A stretch of DNA of 22,481 nt, taken from NCBI GenBank assembly GCA_003194525.1, contig NBIV01000935.1, positions 1-22,481 of the forward strand. The letters run 5' to 3'. Numbering within the stretch: position 1 is the first letter of the stretch; each line of letters begins with the position of its first letter. Below the pieces are notes generated by a model, which worked only from the letters and a program-made list of their open reading frames with translations, was not told the DNA's origin and ran no database searches. Position numbers and translations under genes: made by a program. Positions 16,483-22,481 of the stretch are shown here, one piece after another. This DNA is from Gracilariopsis chorda (taxonomy: Eukaryota; Rhodophyta; Florideophyceae; Gracilariales; Gracilariaceae).

Positions 16483-19400
16483 GTTCATGAACAGAAAGTC
16501 AAGAAGCCGAAACAGAGGAAGTCGAAGAAGCAGAGTCTTCAAGACCATGCAAGCAAATATAACGTTCTCACTGAGCTCGCGAATGCCTCTTCCGGACTAA
16601 CCTTTGGACAACTTATCAGAGGAGACGCAGATGATGCGAAGAAAGAGATTCGTAAGCTCATCGGTCGCAAAAGCAATGTTCGACGCCCTTTTGTTGGGCC
16701 AGTCGGTAAGCAGCCTAGACGTCTTAAGGCGGTCCCCGTTATGATATATGGGACTGAGACTGAAGCTTTGCTCGACTCTGGAGCTGTTCCAAACCTTATG
16801 TCAACCAAGCTGTGTGACAGGCTAGCACTGGAACCCAAGCATACGACGAAGAAGAATATAACTGTTGCCAATGGACAGAGCGCCGTGTGCAGAGGAATAC
16901 TATACGATATCCCTATATCCTTCAGGGGCGTCTCCGTTCCATTAGACTTTCTTGTTATTGATGGTCCGCCATTCGACATCATTGTGGGTTGTCCAACACT
17001 TGAATCGTTACAAGCCTGCCTTGACCTCGGAAATCAGCACGTGAAGATGAATATTGATGGAAAAAGAGTAACACTTGGCTTTGACTATGCTCGCGTCAAG
17101 ATTTCAGACGAAGAGGGTTTCCAGACGGATAGCGACGACTTCACTTCAGATTCTGACGCCGCTATTGACTCTGATACTGCTTCTGAAAATGACGAACAAC
17201 TCGTGGTTGCTCTAACAGAAAAGAACCATGGCGAGACTCCCGAAATGATCCCGCAATTGGACATCACTACCGATGAGCAGCACGAGAAGTTACTCTTTTC
17301 AAAACTCTCGCACATTTCAGAGGATGAAAGAGACGACTTGGTTTCTTGTCTGAAGGACTCGAATGTAATCGCTTGGTCATTGAAAGACTTACGCCCAGCC
17401 GATGTGCCTGTTTCTCACTCTTTCGAGTTGACAGTTGACAAACCAATCTACTTCAGAGCCAGGAGGATGTCACCGAAGCACAACGAGTTCGTACGCAAGG
17501 AGATTGATCTTCTTCTCGAAGCTGGTATCATTACCCCTTCAGCCTCTGCTTGGTCGTTTCCAATTGTCATTGCCTCGAAGAAAGATGGAAGCGCAAGGTT
17601 TTGTGTCGATTACAGAGAGCTGAACAGAGTCATGAAAGCTGACCGCTGGCCTTTGCCACGCATGGAAGAGATCTTTGACGAACTTGAAGGTTGCTGTCTC
17701 TTCACTACGCTCGACCTGTTCTCTGGATACTGGCAAGTCAAGATGTCTGAGGATTGCAAAGAGATGACGACCTTTGTGTGCAGATACGGAACTTTCATGT
17801 TCGAAGTCATGCCATTTGGCCTCATGAATGCCCCTTCCACCTTTCAACGGATGATGGATCATGTGCTAAGAGGACTTCCATTCGTTCGGGTTTACATTGA
17901 TGACGTTGTCATATTCTCAAGAAGCCTCAGAGAGCACGTGATTCACTTGAAGGCTGTGATTGGTCGGATTGCGAAGCATGGATTGAAGCTCAAACTGTTC
18001 AAATTTTTCTTTGCACTATCGGAGGTGTCTCTTCTAGTCCATGTCATCAACGGAGATGGAGTGCACGTGGACCAGGAGAAGATTGCTAAGATCCAGGATG
18101 CCCCAATTCCTGCCACCACTACGGAACTACGATCTTTTCTGGGACTAGCCGGATACTATCGAAGGTTCATCAGAAACTTTGCTGAGACCTCCGCCGTGCT
18201 TCACAGTGCTACCTCGGGGAATAAGAAGCTGCGTTGGACCGGAGAGATGCTAAAAGCTTTCCACGGTCTGAAGAAAAAGATGACTGAGCCTCCGGTACTT
18301 TCATTTCCAAACTTCGAGCAGCCTTTCATTGTGGAAACGGACGCCTCTAGTGTTTCACTCGGCGCAGTTCTCTCTCAGAAAAAGGAAGATGGGAAGATAC
18401 ATCCTCTGCAGTTTGCCAGTCGTACTATGACCGCTGCGGAAAAGAACTACTCGGCATGTGAAAGAGAAGCATTGGCAGTTATCTTTGCTCTCAAGAAGTT
18501 CAGATTGTATCTACTCTCGTCTGTTCCATTCAAGGTAATCACGGACCATATGGCTTTACGATATGCATTTCAGAAGCGCGATATACATGGACGCTTAGCT
18601 CGCTGGCTAGACTTTCTGGCCGAGTATGACTTTGAAATAGTGTATCGCGCAGGCAAGGAGAATGGCGCAGCAGATTATCTGTCAAGGATAGTTCACGGAG
18701 ACGAGGTCGAGCCGTTAGAAGATGAAGGCGACCTTGCTTGTATGGCTGTTGAGCCTGACGACTTCTCCGGTCTTGAACCATACTACGCAAACATTGCGCG
18801 CTTCTTGTGTGGTCTGCCTACAGATGAGACTGATGCACGTCTCCGCCAAGCAATCCGACGAAATGCGAAGAAATTCCTGGTCTGGGAAGGAAAATTGTTC
18901 AGAAGGATGCCAAACGCACTACGAGTTGTTCGTGTTATTGGTCGGCGACAGATCATTATCAAGTCATTTCATGATGAGATTGGACACTGGGATTTGAAGA
19001 CTACAAAGAAGTTCATCACTGAGAGATACTGGTGGCCCACTATGCATGAAGATATCGGCAACTACGTCAAGAGTTGTGACGAATGCCAGAGACTCGCACC
19101 ACTACCAAGGTATTACAGCAACCTTCGGACTTCCATTTCCTCTCTCTTTGACGTCTTCTCGATTGATTTTGCAGGTCCTCTTCCGACTACCGAATCCGGA
19201 AACCGTTTCATTCTGGTTTGTGTTGAGCATTTGACTGGTTGGCCACTTGCCGTAGCGACAAAATGGTCTACGTCACAGGAGGTCATAGACTTCGTGAGAA
19301 AAGAGATCATTGCCGTGTTTGGTTTCCCTCGTATCGTGGTGTCGGACAATGCTACATGCTTCACTTCTAAGTCGCTCGTCTCATTCATGGAGGACCATGG

Positions 19401-19980
19401 TATCAAATGGAAAACGGTCTTGGCGTACGCCCCCATGTCCAATGGCCGAGCTGAAAGAATGGTTGGTACTCTGAAAAGAGCAATAGGAAAGAAAGCTCTG
19501 GATAATCGTTCAAGTTGGGACGAACACTTGCCTTCGGTTCTGTACGGATACCGGCGCAGACATCTTGCCAGCGGGATCTCTCCGTTCGAGTTGCTGTACG
19601 GCGTGAAACCACGTATGACCTCCGATGAAGGTGGTGTCGTGGCACGAGTTGGGGACTCCTCCGACCGGTTGCGCTCAGTGGAGCTGCTCGCATCAAGGAA
19701 TCATAGAGCTAAACGTTCTGCTCTGAGGCCTTTGAAGGAAGTCGATGCAGTCTCCATTACGAAGTTTGAAGTCGGTGATCTGGTCCTTGTGGCTCGTGGA
19801 AAGGCCCTGAACACTACCGTGAAATGGCCTGCTTTTTCCTCTGAGTACTTTGGTCCATGTCGTGTGGTGAAGGCTCACCATCCAAGGTACACGTTGGTTT
19901 CTCCACACAACCGGTACACTCGCCATGGAATACACGCCCGTCGTTTGAAGAAGTATATTGCGCGCCCGATGGAAGGTTAG
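16483..19980 (+). CDS. pol: Unit D Pol: open but diverged protease, RT, RNase H, integrase
   Basis: The open frame spans 16375-19980, but 16375-16482 is read off-frame; an extra G near 16482 brings it into Pol. Protease Asp is at 16774, RT YIDD at 17893, RNase H Asp 18340, integrase HX4H from 18970, DDE Asp 19165, Asp 19345, Glu 19453, and GPC near 19849. There is an in-frame 3-bp gain near 16850 in protease. About two dozen residues differ from B and C, including changes in conserved RT positions: SKCFF to FKFFF (17998-18006) and LGH to LVH (18037-18039). The catalytic residues remain. At several sites it agrees with unit A rather than its neighbours B and C. The divergence suggests an older copy that may be less active despite its open frame. 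Confidence 0.93.
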   Translation, partial: VHEQKVKKPKQRKSKKQSLQDHASKYNVLTELANASSGLTFGQLIRGDADDAKKEIRKLIGRKSNVRRPFVGPVGKQPRRLKAVPVMIYGTETEALLDSGAVPNLMSTKLCDRLALEPKHTTKKNITVANGQSAVCRGILYDIPISFRGVSVPLDFLVIDGPPFDIIVGCPTLESLQACLDLGNQHVKMNIDGKRVTLGFDYARVKISDEEGFQTDSDDFTSDSDAAIDSDTASENDEQLVVALTEKNHGETPEMIPQLDITTDEQHEKLLFSKLSHISEDERDDLVSCLKDSNVIAWSLKDLRPADVPVSHSFELTVDKPIYFRARRMSPKHNEFVRKEIDLLLEAGIITPSASAWSFPIVIASKKDGSARFCVDYRELNRVMKADRWPLPRMEEIFDELEGCCLFTTLDLFSGYWQVKMSEDCKEMTTFVCRYGTFMFEVMPFGLMNAPSTFQRMMDHVLRGLPFVRVYIDDVVIFSRSLREHVIHLKAVIGRIAKHGLKLKLFKFFFALSEVSLLVHVINGDGVHVDQEKIAKIQDAPIPATTTELRSFLGLAGYYRRFIRNFAETSAVLHSATSGNKKLRWTGEMLKAFHGLKKKMTEPPVLSFPNFEQPFIVETDASSVSLGAVLSQKKEDGKIHPLQFASRTMTAAEKNYSACEREALAVIFALKKFRLYLLSSVPFKVITDHMALRYAFQKRDIHGRLARWLDFLAEYDFEIVYRAGKENGAADYLSRIVHGDEVEPLEDEGDLACMAVEPDDFSGLEPYYANIARFLCGLPTDETDARLRQAIRRNAKKFLVWEGKLFRRMPNALRVVRVIGRRQIIIKSFHDEIGHWDLKTTKKFITERYWWPTMHEDIGNYVKSCDECQRLAPLPRYYSNLRTSISSLFDVFSIDFAGPLPTTESGNRFILVCVEHLTGWPLAVATKWSTSQEVIDFVRKEIIAVFGFPRIVVSDNATCFTSKSLVSFMEDHGIKWKTVLAYAPMSNGRAERMVGTLKRAIGKKALDNRSSWDEHLPSVLYGYRRRHLASGISPFELLYGVKPRMTSDEGGVVARVGDSSDRLRSVELLASRNHRAKRSALRPLKEVDAVSITKFEVGDLVLVARGKALNTTVKWPAFSSEYFGPCRVVKAHHPRYTLVSPHNRYTRHGIHARRLKKYIARPMEG

Positions 19981-20289
19981 GTTTTCAGGTTGCCGCGGCG
20001 TGGCAACCCTTGAGGTTGGGGTTGTGTCGATCGCTAATGTTGCGGAATGTGCCAGAAATTGCTGGAACACACGTGTAGAATGTTCCAGTAGTGTCTAGCA
20101 CATTGCACGCTTTGTTGGCCCAGCAAAAGACTACAGTATTTTAGTGATGCTGGCGCAAATTGTCGCTTTATTATTGGTTAGTGTGCAGCTCCAGAGGTCT
20201 CTAGAAGCCAATGGAGTAACCTAGACGCACACATGAGTAACTAGCAAGTAGAAATGCGTATTTGGCTCGTTTGTAGTGCCTCTAAACAC

Positions 20290-20296
20290 TATAAAA
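20290..20296 (+). promoter_or_regulatory. TATA box of LTR 4
   Basis: TATAAAA; it would drive unit E. Conserved despite the divergence around it. Confidence 0.75.
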
Positions 20297-20357
20297 AGAG
20301 GTTCTGAGCTTCGGATTTCGGTCTGAACTCACCTCAACAATCGACCAACATCTAAAG

Positions 20358-20475
20358 CCCCACCCCTATCAACCTTCAGCCACTTCAAATATCATCAACA
20401 ACTAGTGAGGCGTTCGCCACTGGATAAAGGGCTTCTAGTGAGAGCGTGTGACGCTAGTTGTCCAATAGGGTGGGG
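20358..20475 (+). other. Predicted multibranch RNA domain (copy 4, variant)
   Basis: Closing helix CCCCACCCCTAT 20358-20369 with ATAGGGTGGGG 20465-20475, now with one bulged C instead of two. Hairpin I keeps all pairs with one C-G to U-G change (20403). Hairpin II keeps its outer 5 bp but loses the inner GGC/GCC; an alternative AGCG/CGCT stem can form. Confidence 0.45.
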
Positions 20476-21078
20476 AAGTACCGTCGCTAAGACCGGTTGA
20501 AGCGCCTTAGGCGTGGACGGGAGACGGGTAGTGTGTACCAAAGGTGTTTCTGTCGTCTGTGAGCCCCACCGGAGCTTTGCTCGGATAACGGTGTCGGTCG
20601 AAAGACCTGGTGATTTCCGGACGGAAGTACTTGACGGGAAGCTATCCGCAGGCGACGTGCCGTGCAGCCTTTCCTGCAAAGGGCCAGCTTGGGTATAGAG
20701 TGAAAGCATATACCGCTGTTAGTAGCTCTCCTCGGGAAGCCCTGTAAGGATTGTATGCGCCTGCTTCTGGTTAGTGCAGAGGTAGGTAGGCTGCAGAATC
20801 CACTTCACATCCGGAGTGTCTGACCGGAAGCCGAGGGTCTGACCCTTAGTGATCCTTGACATAATTCTTGGGTTGCGCGCCGTTTCAACAAAGAAGTTAA
20901 GAAGTTTTATTTGGGGATTGAGGCCTCTTGCTCTCCTTAGTGTTGTTTTATTTCATCGAGTGGGTTTAGTTCTTTTGATCGCACTGTTTTCAACTTGTTT
21001 TGGGGCTTTTAGCTACGAAGAGCACCCTTTTGGCTTTTATTATTACAACGTTTTGGCCCCCTGCGTCACCGTCTCGTG

Positions 21079-21912
21079 ATGGCGCCCACATGGTACTCTC
21101 GAGGAGGGAGCTCTTCTGACTCTAACGCTGCATTTACTTCTTATGACGGTTCTTCTATTGACGTCGTAAAGTTCTTCTTTTACTTTGAGAATGTTGCGAT
21201 GAGAGGAAAGACTGACGAAGACATGGCACTTGAGTTGCTTGGTTTGCTTGAGAACAAAGCCTTTGAGTTCTACTATGATTCTTATGCTGTTAATGGTTCA
21301 CTTTCGGAAGAAGCAAAGGACTACCGCTCCGTTAAGCAAGCTTTCATCGATCGTTTTGGAAAAGCCGAGGAGCCTGAGGAAGATATACGCCTTGCAATTT
21401 CTGCTAAATTGGATTATGCAGACTTGGTTGGTTCCTTGACCTATATGGACAACCTCTTCTTAAAGGCAGGATTCAACGCTAAGGCTAAGTTTGGTCTTTT
21501 GAAGAAAGCTGTAATGGAATACGCTGATCTAGCCCAGTTCGTTGTTTTCCGTGGCGCTGATGATTGTGATGAGTTGAAGGTTCAAGTGAAAGCCTTCGAT
21601 GCTGCCCGGAAAGCAATGGGGAACTACGTTTCATTAAGTACCCCACCTAAGCGTATTGTCCAAAACCATAGGTCTTCTGAAGAAACTATCTCTCATGCTT
21701 TGGAGTCTAAGGTCGACAAACTCTCTGAGCAGTTTGCTCAGCTGTCATTAATGGTTAAGAAGACACAGACGGAGCGTCGAGACCACGAAAAGGTTTGTTC
21801 ATACTGCAAGAAGCCCGGACATTATGCTTCACAATGTGACTCTAATCCGCACCGAGATACGCGATGCCCGCGTTGTGGGAAAATTGGACACTCAGAGATC
21901 ACTTGTTGGTGA
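21079..21912 (+). CDS. gag: Unit E gag, open frame with both zinc knuckles intact
   Basis: The frame has 277 codons from ATG 21079 to TGA 21910-21912. It has the capsid-like region, a coiled coil, and two complete CCHC knuckles; this is the only copy with CPRCGKIGH rather than CPRF. The TGA follows CW directly after the second knuckle, where units B, C and D have CGA, and no indel is seen before it. This may be a true Gag end that the other copies have lost, or a C-to-T change at a CpG in this copy. Other private differences include KQAF for KLAF and DDC for DDY. It shares GAGG at the start and DYRSV with unit B. Confidence 0.9.
   Translation: MAPTWYSRGGSSSDSNAAFTSYDGSSIDVVKFFFYFENVAMRGKTDEDMALELLGLLENKAFEFYYDSYAVNGSLSEEAKDYRSVKQAFIDRFGKAEEPEEDIRLAISAKLDYADLVGSLTYMDNLFLKAGFNAKAKFGLLKKAVMEYADLAQFVVFRGADDCDELKVQVKAFDAARKAMGNYVSLSTPPKRIVQNHRSSEETISHALESKVDKLSEQFAQLSLMVKKTQTERRDHEKVCSYCKKPGHYASQCDSNPHRDTRCPRCGKIGHSEITCW
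21080..21089 (+). other. Candidate primer-binding site (copy 4)
   Basis: TGGCGCCCAC overlapping the unit E gag ATG. Confidence 0.4.
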
Positions 21913-22481
21913 AGAATCCGACCCGAAGAGACCCGCAAAGTATGGGATGCCAATGAGGAATCTACAAGAGTCAGCATCTAATCTTCAGAAAGGATCCGAC
22001 CCCGTAACAATTGTCACCGAAAACGCCGGAATGCTGATGTAGTCGCCACAACCAAGAGAAGTGCTGACAGTGAAGCGTTGCCCAAACAGCGCCGTTCAGA
22101 CGGTGGTGCACCCATCCCGCTTTTTGCTCAATTCCAACAAGATACGAAGAGAGAGTTCGGAGACCTATGGTTCATGAACAGAAAGTCAAGAAGCCGAAAC
22201 AGAGGAAGTCGAAGAAAGCAGAGTCTTCAAGACCATGCAAGCAAATTATAACGTTCTCACTGAGCTCGCGAAATGCCTCTTCCGGACTAACCTTTGGACA
22301 ACTTATCAGAGGAGACGCAGGTGATGCGAAGAAAGAGATCGTAAGCTCATCGGTCGCAAAAGCAATGTTCGACGCCCTTTTGTTGGGCCAGTCGGTAAGC
22401 AGCCTAGACGTCTTAAGGCGGTCCCCGTTATGATATATGGGACTGAGACTGAAGCTTTGCTCGACTCTGGAGCTGTTCCAA
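21913..22481 (+). pseudogene. pol: Unit E start of pol, broken by many indels and cut by the window end
   Basis: This is the pre-protease linker and the beginning of protease, ending at the catalytic DSG region. Against unit C it shows single-base gains near 21965, 22121, 22133, 22216, 22245 and 22271 and losses near 22027 and 22339, that is eight in about 380 bp, mostly in short runs of one base. No frame is open through it. Such density beside a nearly clean gag looks more like low-quality sequence at a contig end than like decay. Confidence 0.85.

Larger units (their letters stand above)
19981..21078 (+). repeat. LTR-containing segment 4, the most diverged copy
   Basis: Post-pol hairpin 19988-20008, polypurine tract candidate 20012-20021, possible LTR start 20023, U3 inverted repeat 20062-20088 (unchanged), upstream ORF 20755-20823. 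Differences from copies 1-3 are spread over the segment: for example GA for GG at 20030, an extra A near 20126, TCTAAAGCCCC at 20351, and a rebuilt hairpin II near 20436-20458 that removes the ATG of upstream ORF 1. Several of the leader changes keep base pairing. Confidence 0.6.
1..22481 (+). repeat. Head-to-tail tandem array of a Ty3/Gypsy LTR retrotransposon with shared LTRs
   Basis: The same gag-pol-LTR unit recurs with pol stops at 2943, 8620, 14301 and 19980 and gag ATGs at 4039, 9717, 15396 and 21079. All copies have the same orientation and nothing foreign lies between them. Each junction holds a single LTR-like segment of about 1.1 kb, not the two LTRs plus target duplication expected from independent insertions. 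Units A, B and C are nearly identical; the pol of D, LTR 4 and unit E are more diverged. Unequal crossing over between LTRs, integration of a concatemer, or an assembly artefact could each produce this. Confidence 0.95.

Noticed and set aside
19981..21078. RIP-like C-to-T mutation in the diverged copy
   Set aside because: Differences include many transversions and both directions of transition; no strand-biased C-to-T excess was seen by eye.
1..22481. Simple nested insertions of separate elements
   Set aside because: Each junction keeps the same phase and one LTR-like segment; nesting would interrupt a unit and leave two LTRs.
1..22481. CRISPR array or bacterial mobile element
   Set aside because: The repeats are 5.68 kb coding units of a eukaryotic LTR retrotransposon; no short regularly spaced repeats occur.

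Overview
The whole 22.5 kb window is one head-to-tail tandem array of a Ty3/Gypsy-type (Metaviridae-like) LTR retrotransposon. No host gene, tRNA, rRNA or other element is visible. Intron-free gag-pol frames, retroviral-type zinc knuckles, a TATA/CCAAT promoter and a strong Kozak context at gag point to a eukaryotic nuclear genome. The sequence alone does not name the host; a protist, oomycete, fungus, alga or invertebrate would all fit.

Layout (units A-E, all on the + strand): unit A pol, 5'-truncated by the window edge, 1-2943; LTR/leader 1, 2944-4038; unit B gag 4039-4882 and pol 4883-8620; LTR/leader 2, 8621-9716; unit C gag 9717-10958 and pol 10924-14301; LTR/leader 3, 14302-15395; unit D gag 15396-16290 and pol to 19980; LTR/leader 4, 19981-21078; unit E gag 21079-21912, then a broken start of pol cut by the window end. 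The period is 5677, 5681 and 5679 bp measured from pol stop to pol stop. Only about 1.1 kb separates each pol stop from the next gag start, so neighbouring units share one LTR rather than each having two. The array therefore does not define the LTR ends.

Comparison of units shows the ancestral element had one gag-pol frame of about 1527 codons: capsid-like Gag with a coiled coil and two CCHC zinc knuckles, a basic linker, an aspartic protease (DSG), an acidic Ser/Asp-rich linker, reverse transcriptase (YIDD), RNase H, and integrase (HHCC, DDX35E, GPY/F-like end). There is no env and no chromodomain. No unit keeps this frame whole. Unit C has one frame break, B has two, D has four, A has three uncompensated breaks plus a compensated pair, and E has a TGA plus a cluster of indels. 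The pol parts of B, C and D each have a long open frame.

The most unusual features are the shared-LTR tandem arrangement, gag polymorphisms that split the units in all three possible ways within about 150 bp (recombination or gene conversion between units, or assembly chimerism), and a leader of about 750 nt between the TATA box and gag. That leader contains only two AUGs, many conserved hairpins and a multibranch domain with two look-alike GA-bulge hairpins. The most divergent LTR copy (LTR 4) changes three stem positions, each to a G-U wobble. Single-base indels crowd the two ends of the window, which suggests that some breaks are sequencing or assembly errors.
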